Shown one piece after another: positions 44,317 through 55,691 of a DNA stretch of 64,000 bases. The translations under genes were made by a program, and so were the position numbers. Below the pieces are notes generated by a model. That model ran no database searches and was not told where the DNA came from. It saw nothing but the letters and a program-made list of their open reading frames with translations. Position 1 is the first letter of the stretch. The number at the start of each line of letters is the position of its first letter. Source of the stretch: Apiospora phragmitis (lineage: Eukaryota > Ascomycota > Sordariomycetes > Amphisphaeriales > Apiosporaceae); contig JAQQWL010000011.1 in NCBI GenBank assembly GCA_038363925.1, forward strand, positions 2,418,001 through 2,482,000, read 5' to 3'.

Positions 44317-44893
44317 GCCTGACTACCAAAGTGGCGGGGGCAATTTGCTTGGTGACCTTGAACGGCAGATGAAGATAAAGATCGGATCTGTGCATCCAGT
44401 TAGACTGTCCTTCCCAGTCAGCAAACCATTAGCGATGGTGTTAATTCCAAAATAGCCAATCCCTACTGTTAAAGTAACGCTATTTCGACCAAAGACAATA
44501 TAGTATAATAACTTATCAAATATAGGAAATCACTCGAGCGCGTACTAAGACCTAATCCAATGTCAGAAGAACCAACCATATGGACATACGTACCTATGCA
44601 GTGTCATAATCAAATGCCGGGCAACTTATTATCAGGACTGCGTGATGGGCATGCCAGGTAGGGCGGGGCATCTGGGGAATCGCCGCCTATCAAATTGTTG
44701 CCGTCACGTCACCGTACGCCCTTTGAAATGTACATGCGTTGCGCCCTTCCATGGCTTGCCACGGTCTTGTATATATAAGTGACAATACCCATGGCTCCGG
44801 GAACACCATGCTGCTTACTCTCTTGCCGATTCTTCAAAGCCAATTGACCAACGAATCAATAATCGGTGCACCTATCCCATATTAACAAGCAAC
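44317..44893. promoter_or_regulatory. intergenic region upstream of the GFA gene
   Basis: 577 bp with no gene. It contains the TATA box of the GFA gene, annotated separately. Confidence 0.5.
44770..44778 (+). promoter_or_regulatory. TATA box of the GFA-domain gene
   Basis: TATATATAA lies 116 bp upstream of the ATG at 44894, a normal distance for a fungal TATA box. Confidence 0.6.
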
Positions 44894-46117
44894 ATGGCCG
44901 AATCAACCGTCGAACTTACAGCACAATGCCTCTGCAAACAGCATACTTTCAAAGCAAACATTGCGCAGTCCTCGCTGCCGATCAAGGCCGTAACATGCCA
45001 CTGCAACTCGTGCCGACACATGACGGGCGCCATGTACAGCAGCGACGCCCCATGGCCGGCGGATGATGCGGGAGAAGAAGAGGTTCTGAACTCTACGCTC
45101 CAGCGCTACGTCTTCTCGGAGCGCATCACGGTGCGGTTCTGCGGGACCTGCTCGAGCCCCATGTTCTGGGAGTGGCCTGGAAAATCCCAAGACAAGATCA
45201 GCGTCTTCACGGGCGCTCTGGCCAACCACACCGATCCCGACGTCAAAGACTTGGTGCAGTTCACGGACGCCATGTTCGTGGGCGACACGCTGGCCGGCGG
45301 TGCAGCGCCCTGGCTGCGGAAGCCGAACGGCGCGGGCGGGACGAAGACTCGCCTGTGGGTGGGCCAAATGAACGAGAGCGAGGAACTGCCCCACGATTGG
45401 CTGCCGCCGACTTCGTTGCCGGGTGCATCCAAGAAATCGAACCTGGACCAAGTCGCCCTGCGTTGCCGCTGCAAGGGCGTGGATCTGGTGCTGCAGCGTT
45501 GGAGCCCGGAGCTCGAGAACGAAGGAGAGACTTCAGCGGCATCATGGATCATTGATCCAGACACACATAAAGGCTTGGGAAGTTTTGATGCGTGCGACTC
45601 TTGCCGGATAGCATCCGGCGTAGACGTGTTCAACTGGACCTTTGCACTGTTCCGGCAGTTGGGGTTTGCTGGAACGAAGACGACGACGACGGCGGCGACA
45701 GAAGGTGGCTTCCCGGCATCTTCCACCGAGCTCACGTCGGCCCTCCTTGCGCAAGAGCGCGACTCGAGGTTCGGCACACTCGCTTGCTACAACAGCTCGC
45801 CGGGTGTTTACCGTTACTTTTGCAGCCAGTGCTCGGCATGCGTATTCTACGGGGGCGTTGCCAAACCGCAACTCGCCGACGTGGCTTTGGGGGTGCTGGA
45901 AGCTCCCGATGGGGCCCGAGCCGAGGACTTTGTGTCGTGGAATTTTGGAGGTGACATGGTATGGAGAAACGACATCGCTGGAACATGGAGAGAGGGGTTG
46001 GTCCAGTCGATTGAATCGGAAGCTGAAGCCTGGAGGGTCGAGCGAGGATATCCCAAGAATTTCTACCGGGTCAGGAAGGAGAAGGAGAAGGAGAAGGAGA
46101 AGTCTACTGGTTCGTAG
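44894..46117 (+). CDS. protein with two GFA/CENP-V zinc-binding domains
   Basis: A single exon of 407 residues. Domain 1 (about residues 6-125) has CLCKQHTF, CHCNSCRHMTGA and CGTCSSPMF. Domain 2 (about 185-330) has CRCKGVDLVL, CDSCRIASG and YFCSQCSACVFYG. These are the C-x-C, C-x-x-C and C-x-x-C zinc ligands of the glutathione-dependent formaldehyde-activating (GFA)/CENP-V fold. Most family members have one domain; tandem forms are known in fungi. The biochemical role is not established by the motif, and formaldehyde detoxification is only a family label. The tail is Lys/Glu-rich (KEKEKEKEK). A TATA box lies 116 bp upstream. Confidence 0.88.
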   Translation: MAESTVELTAQCLCKQHTFKANIAQSSLPIKAVTCHCNSCRHMTGAMYSSDAPWPADDAGEEEVLNSTLQRYVFSERITVRFCGTCSSPMFWEWPGKSQDKISVFTGALANHTDPDVKDLVQFTDAMFVGDTLAGGAAPWLRKPNGAGGTKTRLWVGQMNESEELPHDWLPPTSLPGASKKSNLDQVALRCRCKGVDLVLQRWSPELENEGETSAASWIIDPDTHKGLGSFDACDSCRIASGVDVFNWTFALFRQLGFAGTKTTTTAATEGGFPASSTELTSALLAQERDSRFGTLACYNSSPGVYRYFCSQCSACVFYGGVAKPQLADVALGVLEAPDGARAEDFVSWNFGGDMVWRNDIAGTWREGLVQSIESEAEAWRVERGYPKNFYRVRKEKEKEKEKSTGS

Positions 46118-46851
46118 GCACAAGCAGACGCAAAAAACAGCCCATGAGATGCATGATACAACGCAACTACGACTCAACAAGACAATAAAATACCATCATT
46201 TTGTCACCATTACCTGACCTGTACTTATTAACATCCATGAGAGACCACCATGTCTCTGTGTGTCAGTAAGAGGTACCTACTGTAGATGTATTGATATTCT
46301 ACGGGCACGCTATGAGCGCTGGAGCGCAATCCACTGATCGCTTACCCCTCCCCCGCAACTCAGCTCAGGGGGGGTCCCAAGCTCTTGGGAAAGTCTTGGC
46401 TCTGTCGCATCGACGGCGCCGATTACGAGTAGAGCCCACTTCCTAATAATAACCTCACCTCTTCATATCTCATTTGTCCTCCCAATAGAACACATCCCCT
46501 AATCATTCGCCGCCAGTGAACTTTGGGCCTGGCAACTCATCAGCCAAGAGCGGTTATTAGTATCGCATCACCATCACTCACCCTTGTACCTAATTGCTTA
46601 CTTGACCGATGCAACGGGGTTGTGAAGTGAAAGTAGTAGTTCCAACAACAACCTGCCCGGAACCCGCAAAGGCCTATCTATCATCGTCATTCAAATCATC
46701 CTCATCAGCTTCAACCTCAGGACCTACCACTTATTGACTTCTCCGCCTACCCCATCGTTCTCGCTCATATACATCTACGCTCTGCGTTGCTTTGCCAAGA
46801 TACATCAATAGCCACACCCAAGTCGCGTATCGCCGCCATCTGCAGGACGCC
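46118..46851. other. intergenic region
   Basis: 734 bp between two co-directional genes. No gene recognised. Confidence 0.5.
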
Positions 46852-47342
46852 ATGGGCAACATCTGCGGCAAGTCAGACCCGGACGCCTTCTCGACGCCGG
46901 GCCGGGTCGTAGGCACCACCCCGGCGCAACCGCAGCGCGCGTCGCTGCCGCCGCGCATGGTGGTCGGCCCCCCGCGAAAGCTGGGCGGCGGGAACGACCC
47001 GGCGGCGGCAGCGCCATCCTCGTCGGCCGCTGTCGAGGCGAAGAAACGGGCAGCCGAGGCTGCGGAGGTAGGTCTCTTCTTCTTCTTCTCCGACCTCATT
47101 TTTTCTGTCATTCTCCCCTGTTGCGTTTGTCTAATGTCGCTACGATTCTTGCTGGTACTGACTCGAGGGGATGAAAAAAGGCGAGAGCAAACGCGGCTTC
47201 GTCCAAGAACTCAGGGAAGCTGGGCCAGCAATTAGCGGCGCAGAAGAAACAGTCGAGGCAGGAGACGCTCAACGAGATAAGTCGGGAGGAGCGCCGAACG
47301 CGAGATGCCGAAGCGGCGGCGCAGGCTCGGGCTCACAACTAG
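46852..47342 (+). CDS. small conserved fungal protein with MGNICGKS N-terminus
   Basis: Two exons, 46852-47067 and 47181-47342, are joined over a 113-nt intron (GTAGGT...AAAAAG). The product is 125 residues with no correction needed. The N-terminus MGNICGKSDPDAF has Gly2 and Cys5, typical of dual myristoylation and palmitoylation, so membrane attachment is likely. The middle is Pro/Ala-rich. The C-terminus is a charged helix (GKLGQQLAAQKKQSRQETLN, then AREERRTRDAEAAAQ-like). I know similar short proteins from other Pezizomycotina but not their function. It converges with PRP5. Confidence 0.8.
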
Positions 47343-47721
47343 CCATGTGAGATACATCTTATGGATTCATGCAAACACCGGTGGTGTTGACTTTGCCTAC
47401 GAAAAACTTCGACAACCATGCATCTACGTCTCGTGGGGGGGGTTATCTTTTTTACTATTAGAGCAATTTTTGCTTTGGCTTGGGGGCGTGATCACCATAC
47501 AGTTAGTAGCATATACTGCACATATAATGATTTGACATGATACCTAAGCATTATCCCAACTGTGCTTGCCTCTGCCTCGTATGCATTTCCGAGTCAGTAG
47601 CGTCTTTTAGAACTATACACAACCTGCCCCAACGCCGGCAGAGTTGTTCAATGCAACTCTCTCCAAGACAGAAAAACAAAAGAGCCCCATATAACTTATG
47701 TCTTCTCCTGGCATCTCGATA
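47343..47721. other. convergent intergenic region
   Basis: 379 bp between the 3' ends of the small protein gene and PRP5. Nothing recognised. Confidence 0.5.
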
Positions 47722-50700
47722 TTAAACAACATTATACCTTCCGCTGGCGGGCGCCCTGCTTTCTGCGTCGGCAGCAGCCACTGTGCCTTCCTTCAACAAG
47801 CGAGTAAGCTCATTCATGGCGCTAGCCACGACAAGCTCCGTATCGCCTTCCACCAGGATATACAGCTTGGGCTCCGCTCCGGGCGGTACTTCCTTACCCG
47901 CAGCATAGTAAGTGCCCTTGGTCGTAATCGATGTGCCCGTCGCCTCGAGGATCTTCGCAACATTAGTACGGTTGGTAACAGCCCATCGAGCTTTCTGCGG
48001 GAAGTCGTTGATTTCAAGAGTAGCATGGAATGCACCGGCATGGGGCCCTTGTTGTCGACCGGCTGGCCAGGACGGAGCTGGCCCGTCTTGTTGAGTCGTG
48101 CATTGATGGCGTTGATGGCCGAGGACACCTTGTCTAGAGGTTGTTTCCACCGGCCGCTGGCGCTGGGGCTTCCTCCCTCTTGTGGATTGTGTACTTCGGT
48201 TCAAGGTCAGGGAGCTTGGTTTGTGTGTCTCGAGCCGAGATGCCGGATGCTGCTGCTTGGATCGCGGAAACAGCCTTGTCAACCTTCTTGTCATCCTTGC
48301 CCTTTCCTTCCTCCTCTTCCTCTGGCTCTTCACCCTCTGTTCTATGAGACTTGCGTTCACGCACCCTGGCAGCCTCACGTTCTTGGTCAAGTCGATCAAG
48401 GCCTTTTCCTCCGAATCCGCTGTTGTCTCGAGCTTTACCGGATTTCACCTTGTCTTGGAAAGCTTTACGCATATCCAGAATTTGCTCTGGAACTGGTTGG
48501 CCGCTCTGATCGAGAGCTTTGGCAATAGGCCCAGCGCAGTTCTCTTGGTCTTCGGTGACGAACGTGACAGCTGTGCCTTTGTTGCCAGCGCGACCAGTAC
48601 GGCCAGCACGGTGCACATAATCCTCAAGATGGTTGGGCGCATCGTAGTTAACTACTAGTTTCAACTGCTTGACGTCGAGACCACGGGCAGCCACAGAAGT
48701 AGCGATCAAAATCGGGATAACGCCATTCTTGAAATCCGAAATAGTCGAATCACGGTCGACCTGATCTTTGCCGCCATGGATGGACATGCAGGGGTAACCT
48801 TTCTGCATGAGTTCCTTCAGCAATTTGTCAGCCTTCTCTTGTCTCTCCACAAAGATGAGCGACCGCGCATCGTCATCCTTGTCGTAGAGTTCTCCCAGCA
48901 GTTCGAGCAGTCTAATGAACTTGTTCTCCTCGTTTCGAACCTCGACAATTTGAGTGATCTCAGGCGCGACTGTACTCTTGCCACCAACATTGATCTCGAT
49001 AGGATCTTTAAGGATCTTCTTGGCCAATGAGTCCATTATACGAGGCATAGTAGCAGAGAATAGAATGTTCTGGCGATCGGGCCTCACACTTTGCAAAATC
49101 TTCATGACTTGAGGTTCGAAGCCCATGTCAAACATACGATCAGCTTCGTCAAGAACGACATATGTGACTCGCTTTAAGTTCGTCACGCGCCCTTGATTGG
49201 CAGCGAGCAGGTCAATCATGCGCCCAGGAGTGCAAACCACAATCTCAGCGCCTCGCTTCAATTCGGCGATGTGGTCCTTGATCGGAGCACCACCATAAGC
49301 ACAAACGGCCCGCAGGTTCATGGATTTTAAGAAGGGTTTACAATCACGGTGAATCTGGGTCGCCAATTCTCTGGTTGGGGTCATGATCAAGCCGATAGGA
49401 CCATCATTTTCCTTAAGAGGTGCCTGGTCCTTAATATGGCGAAACATGGGCAAAAGGAAAGCCAGTGTTTTGCCAGACCCGGTCTTGGCCATGCCAATCA
49501 CGTCACGGCCAGACATGATGGCAGGGAAAGCCTGCATCTGAATTGGAGTTGGCTTCTCAAATCCTAGTTCGTGGACAATGTCCAGAGTCTTCCGAGACAG
49601 CGCACATTGGGACCATTTCTGGACTGGCTTCGGTACGTCTTTCCCAGATACTTTGATGCCATCGAGCTCCAAACGCAGATCGACAAGCTCAGCATCGGTC
49701 ATTTCTGAAAGCTCAGATGGCTCAACCCAGAAATTTTTGCGGATGGGGTCCAGGTTCAGCTTGGTGTAGTCGATCGTAGGAATGTCCTTCTTCTTCCGAG
49801 CCTTTGCAACAGTAGCGAGGAATGCGTCTGGTGCATCGTCCTTCTTCCTGTCAAAGTCATACTCATCGTCACTAAAGTATGCTTCGGGCTCCTGTTCCTG
49901 TTTCTTGCTCTTGGACTTGCTCTGGAAGGGTTTGCTGACATCAGCCTTCGTATCTAGGTCATTCATGAAGGCGTTGAGGGGGTCTTCTCGTCTTCATCAA
50001 CTTCCATAGTATCAACTGCAGGTGCTACAGCCTCAGCGGTACCATTCGTTTTAGCCCCTGGGTCGTTAGGAGCCTCGGGTGGCGGCTGGTCAACCTCCAT
50101 GGAGTCGTGTTGTTGGGCGCTTTCCTGAGCTATTCGCTCATCTCGCCTCTCCTGAGCAGCACGGGCAGCGGCGGCTTCGGCTTCCTCGTCGCCGGCGAAG
50201 TCGTCGACGTCTTCTTCATCCTCTTCGTCTTGAACTTCGTAAGGTGTATCATCAACATCAGGCAAGGGAAGGGAAGGTAGCTTAGCAAGCTTTCTTTCAG
50301 AAGTCTCCTCTTCGTCCAGGTCCAATTTCCGCTTCTGCAGAGCTTTTTCAGTCTCTGCATTCTGCTTTTGGAAGCCAAAACGACTAGTTTTGGCACTTGG
50401 AAGAGCAGAAGCTGTCCCGGTAATTGCATCAGTAAGGTTTCTGTTAGGTGAATGGGCCAAAAATTACCCTTAGGAGCCTGTGTTTGAGGAAGGTTGGCGG
50501 CTTGGGGCGGGTTGACGATGGCACCGAGCTTCGGGGGCAGCACTGGGAGAGTGTGCCTTGGGAGCAGCCTTTTTCGCGATGGCTTTCGGGTCGAATTTTC
50601 CGGCATAAGGCGCCGCCGGGGACAGAATAGCCTCATCAGCTGGTGAGGCAGCTGCCGGTGCTGGAGAGGCTACTGTTGGGGAAGCGCTTAGCGGTGTCCC

Positions 50701-51493
50701 ATTGGCCTTCTCGTCCATTTGGGCGAGAAGTTTTCTGGTGCCGCCAGGGGTCGCTTCCTTCTGCTTCGCCTCTTCCTGCTTCTTCTTCCATGCTGCTAGT
50801 TTGGCTAGACGTTCGGCTTTCTTCTCGGCGTCGGTCTGGGCGGCAGGCGATGCTGGTTTCGATTTGTTGTCTGCAACCTGCTCACTCGTGTAAATATCCA
50901 AAGAAATTTCATATAGCATGGTTGTGACTGATACGTACCTCAGAAGGCTTTGCCTTGTTAGCATCCACGGGAGCGGTTCCCCGCTCCCGACTGTCGCCTC
51001 GCCTGCTGCGCGGATGAGAGTCAGCAGTACCTTCGCGTCGCGATCTAGCTCCATTTCTTGAATCGTCTCGCCTGGTACGGTTGTCCCTCTCTGTGTCTCG
51101 GTCACGGTTCCTGCGTCGACGGGCATCTGGCGGGGAGCGGTTCCTGTCGCCGAAACGGTCACGCGACCGTCGACGGTCTCTGTCGCCGCCTCGGTAACGA
51201 TCGTTGTCTCTTCGGTCTAAATCGCGGCGGCGGTAGTCGTTGTCTCTGTCCCGATCACGGTGACGGCTTTGCTGGAGGTCATGGTCAGAATTGTGGGAGT
51301 GGCCGGATGGGCGACGTCGCCTTACATCTGGAGGGCTTCGGGTGCGACTGCGGCGGCGGCCATGGTCTCTACGATCCCAGTCCCGGTCCCTGGGGCGGTC
51401 GCGATCCCGACGGTCGTCATCTCTGCGAGGTCTTCTCGACGACTGCTGGCTTCCTGCAGGGCTTGGTGAGCGTGTGTCTCTGAGCCGAGCCAT
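47722..51493 (-). CDS. PRP5: Pre-mRNA-processing DEAD-box RNA helicase Prp5
   Basis: ATP-dependent helicase needed for stable U2 snRNP binding to the branch site. Exons on the minus strand: 51493-50939, 50877-50468 and 50411-47722. The introns are 61 and 56 nt. The N-terminal 185 residues are Arg/Asp/Ser-rich. The core from about residue 600 has the Q motif (FEKPTPIQ), [30 protein letters not shown] and HRAGRTGR. The C-terminal domain ([19 protein letters not shown]) ends SGRYNVV. Four single-base frame breaks occur, three with one base missing (48042-48045, 48139-48140, 49978-49982) and one with a surplus base (50533-50537), all in G runs of the plus strand. Correcting them gives exactly 1219 codons including the stop. 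As the gene is essential, these are almost certainly sequence errors. Confidence 0.93.
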
Positions 51494-52389
51494 GAGAGCG
51501 TGGTAGTGGTGGCTCGGTAGACACTACAGTGGTGAGAACTACCAGAGAAGTCTTGGCGCGACAGAGCGTTCCCTAACGTTAGGATCAAAAGCGGACGGTA
51601 TGTGCGTCACCTATTGGTCTTTCACGAGCCACACGTAGCACTACTGAGTGTAGAGTGGTCGATAAATTGATAGGAGATCCGATCGTTCTTGCAGTAAGTT
51701 GTAGTGCTGAATCGATCGAGGCTGATGATGAGTAGCAGTAGTGGCGGCTCTATCATATGAAGCAGCGCTGGCAGGCTGGAGATTGTCTTTTCTCTTTGTG
51801 ACGAAGGGCAGGTGGTCTGTGCTCGTGCTTCCATCAATTGATGGCTGTTGCCTTTTACTGTATGGTCCAGGTCCACTGGATAGGTACTGACGGTACACCC
51901 CACTCACTCGAAGCCGGGTATGTAGGTTAACCTAGGTTGAAAAGTAAAAGTACCGAAGAGGGGAGCAGCAGAGCATTGAAGGGCTGTGTGGTAGGCATAG
52001 GCCAAGTCTTGATTGATTGATTTGAGCTCTCATGCAGAGTCGCCTGTTGGGTAGCGCAGGATGATGAAATCTAAAACAAGGGGGCTGGGTTGGGCAGGTG
52101 GGTCTTTTTTCCCAGCTGGGCGGAGGAGAACTGGAAGCTGGCTGGTGGGAGAGAGGAGAAGCTTGGGTGGAAAAGAGAAGAGCTCCAACGTGTGCAACCT
52201 AATAAAGCAAACACCAAAACGTCAAAACAATTGAGAGACTCAGCTCCACACCGATTGGCCCGCATCGAGCCATTCTCTTCATCCCACTCACTCTACACTC
52301 TTCTCGGTCGCAAAGCCCACTGATCCTCGACAAATTGTCCCAAAACTCCCCCATCAATCAATCACTTGTCCAAGGGTACGTCAATTGCA
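51494..52389. promoter_or_regulatory. divergent intergenic region between PRP5 and HMG-box gene
   Basis: 896 bp between two divergent start codons. No gene or clear regulatory site recognised. Confidence 0.45.
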
Positions 52390-53537
52390 ATGCCATCTTT
52401 CATCGGGCGCATTGCCGCCGGCCGCCTGGCCTCCAGCGTTGCCGTCACGTCCTCCTCACGAGTCGTGATTGCCCAACAGCTTGGTCGCGTGTCATTTCCG
52501 CCTGCGGTCTCACCTGCCCTTGCTGCGCGCTGGCTTCGTCAGGGCCTATGCCACCCCCGGCCGTCCTAAGAAGACCGACACGGGCAGCAGCACCAAAGCC
52601 GCAGGCCGGCCCCGCAAAACCGCCGACGCCGCCGCTGCTCCCAAGGCGGCGAAGAAGACTACCACCACCAAGAAGGCGGCGGCTGCGACCAAGTCGACCA
52701 AGTCGACCAAGACGACCAAGACGACCAAGTCAAAGAAGACTAGTCCTCCTCCCAAGCCGAAGAAGAAGAAGGAGTTGACGGAAAAGCAGAAGCTCAAGCA
52801 GGAGAAGGCGAAGATCTCGCTAGAGAAGGCCAAGTTGAAGCAGAAGGCCCTCTTCACTGAGCCCAAGATGCTGCCCGCCCACCCATGGGCGCTCTACGTG
52901 ACTCGTAAATCCGCGGGCATTACATCTGCTGGTCCCATCACTACCAGAATGGCCGCTATAGCCGATGAATTCAAAGCACTGTCGCAATCAGAGAAAGAGG
53001 TAATATGAAGCATACGTGTGCATTTTCCCGGCTAGGCTAGCTAACGCTCCCATCCTCTTTAGGAACTACAACGCGCCTGCGAAGAGAACAAACTCAAGAA
53101 CGCGGCAGCCTACAAGGCCTGGGTAGAGCGCCATACGCCCGAACAGATTGTCGAGGCCCAGAATGCGCGAAACCTCCTCCGCAGGAAATTCGATTACCCC
53201 AAGACCAATAGCTCGCGCAAGATCCGAGACGATCGTCAGCCCAAGAGTGCTCGGACCTCCTGGATCTGCTACTTCCGTGCCAGGCACGGATCCGGCGAGT
53301 TCAACAACTTGAGCTCCACCGAGGGCCTAAAGAAGATTGCCCAGGAGTGGAAGAGCCTGTCGACTGTTGAACGCCAGGTATGTAATGCCAGTTCACCATC
53401 CATCCACCTTCCGCCTAGCTAACCCATCGTCTCAACAGCCATACGACGATCTTGCTGCAGCTGACCTCACTCGCTACAAGAGGCAAGTCGAGGAGGTCCT
53501 TCACCGCCAAGTCGTATCGCCGCCGCGCTCTCCCTGA
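52390..53537 (+). CDS. mitochondrial HMG-box DNA-binding protein (Abf2/TFAM-like)
   Basis: The ATG at 52390 opens an Arg/Ala/Ser-rich mitochondrial-type presequence. Then comes a Lys/Thr/Ala-rich linker with a 9-nt coding repeat (KSTKSTKTTKTTK). Box 1 lies at about 160-230 (HPWALYVTRKSAGI, AAYKAWVE) and box 2 at about 235-315 (RTSWICYFRARHG, AQEWKSLSTVERQPY). Introns at 53000-53062 (63 nt) and 53378-53438 (61 nt) are clean. Between the presequence and FVRAYATPGRPKK the frame changes by one base. Either one base is surplus near 52485-52535 (340 residues) or a 52-nt intron with a weak donor is removed (323 residues). Two HMG boxes plus a presequence is the layout of mitochondrial nucleoid packaging proteins. 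Confidence 0.82.
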
Positions 53538-54262
53538 GAGAACATCGCTTTGTTTCTTTCTGAAGGCTCACTGTTGAGCTTTCGGCCTGGAGTTGAGTTT
53601 GATGGTTTTTGATCTGATGAGGGGAGTCTAGTCTCTATTTCTACTACCAGGCTCACTGTTGGCCGGCGACAGCCTGCTGTCAAAGTGGGGGTCCCGGCTC
53701 CTTCGTGGCGGTATATATATTGCACTTGTACGAACATACGATGATTCCTTTGTAGTTAGGCATAAAGCAGTAAATGGAAAACCGTCGATTAACGCCCGTT
53801 GAGCCCTTCGCCTAGGGGCAATGTAGCGCATATTCTTTCTCTAGTCACTTCTCTTTTCAGGCGTGAAGAGTTGGGAGAACTTGAAAGAAACCCGAAAACA
53901 CTAAAAACACCACAAAACCTTAAAACAAACTGTACAAAAACTACCACAGCCTACGAGCTAACCGACACACTATGGGGTTGTCACCCTTTTGTTCTCACTG
54001 TACACCATAACTATGTAGTACCGCCGAGTTGAGCCGGAGGCTGAAAACGGAGTGAATAAAGGTCACCGAGGTCGGCCAAGAGGCACTAGATACACCTTTA
54101 ATATCAGGATCACACGTATTCTGTTAAATGATAAATTGATGGACAGGTAGCACTTCCCATTACCCCGGGAGTCTGGAGCGGCAAAGCCGCTCCCTGGACG
54201 TTTAGATAGCACAGCAAAAACATGGTTTGGTTCGGATTGTTGGTCCATCCTCGAGCAGCCTC
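53538..54262. other. convergent intergenic region
   Basis: 725 bp between the HMG-box gene and the next minus-strand gene. No gene recognised. Confidence 0.5.
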
Positions 54263-55691
54263 TCAAGTTCGTTTGCCCATGATGACGACGGTTTTGCTGT
54301 CGCCGTCTATCCAAGTTGCGCCTGTGTACAATATTTTGCGCCGGCTCGCCAAGTAGAGCACCAGGAAGATGTGGGCAACAACATGGCCCCAACAATAGAC
54401 CTTGAGTGTGTTGAAATCGGCGTCGCGGCGACACCAGATACCCCATCCCGCGGAGCCACCACCGACGTAATTGGCCAGAAACACCCAGGCCTCGGAACGA
54501 AGCTCCGACGTCCAGTCCGAGCAGTCGAGGCTCCAATAGCCACGCTCAAACGGCCGTAGGCCACGACTCTGCCGCTCCGGACGGAAGCGCTTGGGGATCT
54601 GCAGTGACGCCCCCAATTTTCTCAATCCCTCGGTGATGAGATCATTGGGCTCCAACTTTGCATTGTCAGTCGGGGGCTCGGGGGCGTAGAGCTCTTAGAC
54701 TGTCGTAGGTGTAGCCATTTTGGGTGGTAAAAGTGATAGGCCGACCTTGGTCGGACGAATGCGGTATCCTCTGTGGTCCGATATCATTCGAGGTTCGGAT
54801 CATCCCTTGAGGGCTGTCAGTGGTTTGGGTTTGCCGCTGTCGTTTGCTTGGTGGTGGTTCCGAGTCGGCTCTCGCAGCCTGGGTTGTGTCTAGTCCTTGG
54901 ATGACTGTGTCCGAATCCATATCAAATCTTGGGAGAACCAAAGCCGTCTTTTGTTGTATTTTCCGAACAGGCTTCCGAGGAGGTAGCATCAGGCCAGGCT
55001 GGACCTCATTTCCAGGCTCGATGGATGAAGCTGGCGGGACATCATTCCCTGGAGTGCAAGGTATTGTTGGGACATGATGGTTTCCATCATATTGAACAGA
55101 CGACCGAGGTTCTAAGGGAGACTTGCTGTTGCCAGGGTTTACTCCGTATCTATGTGTGTTCCTTCCCGGCGAATCTCGTTGCGGAGTTGACGCCTCAGAT
55201 GAACTGGGGAATTGCTGGAGGTAGTGCTCCAAGACCCTGGTTGGCGAGGTGAACGGCGTGGTTGCATTAACATCAGGGTGCGAGTCCTGAACAACACTCG
55301 ATGGTGTTTCCCCTGACACCGGTGAGAGAACTGTCCGATCTGGAGTTTGCGGCGTGCCCCCCTGAACCCCTATCCTATGCACATGTAGTAATGTATTTGG
55401 TGAGTTTGCATTATCGATCACGCTGTCGAAAGATGCCTGGGGTGATCTCAGTGAGGGAAAGAACTCTTGAGTTGAAGCGCCCCGGCTTGGCTGGAAAATG
55501 CTTGTCCCATGTTGGACACCTGCTACCGAATCACGCCTTTCTGGAGATCCCGGCAATTCGTCGGCACTGGGAGAAGTGCAAGCTTGGAATGTCAGATAGG
55601 CTGAGGTAAGAGCTCGGTAGCGAACATCGTCCGAGTTTCGACTGGGTGCATTGATATGGACCAGGATCTCGACATCCTCAGGTTGCGCCAT
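54263..55691 (-). CDS. conserved fungal protein of unknown function
   Basis: The start is the ATG at 55691. The first part (about 340 residues) is Ser/Pro/Thr-rich and likely disordered (LPPRKPVRKIQQKTALVLPR). The second part is compact and Trp/Tyr-rich: ERGYWSLDCSDW, AWVFLANYVGGGSAGWGIWC, VYCWGHVVAHIFLVLYLASR. This block looks conserved and may include a membrane-associated helix. The two parts are in different frames. Removing one G from the G5 run at 54680-54684 (or 54672-54676) gives a continuous 475-residue protein. I recall similar hypothetical proteins in other Sordariomycetes but no function. Confidence 0.7.
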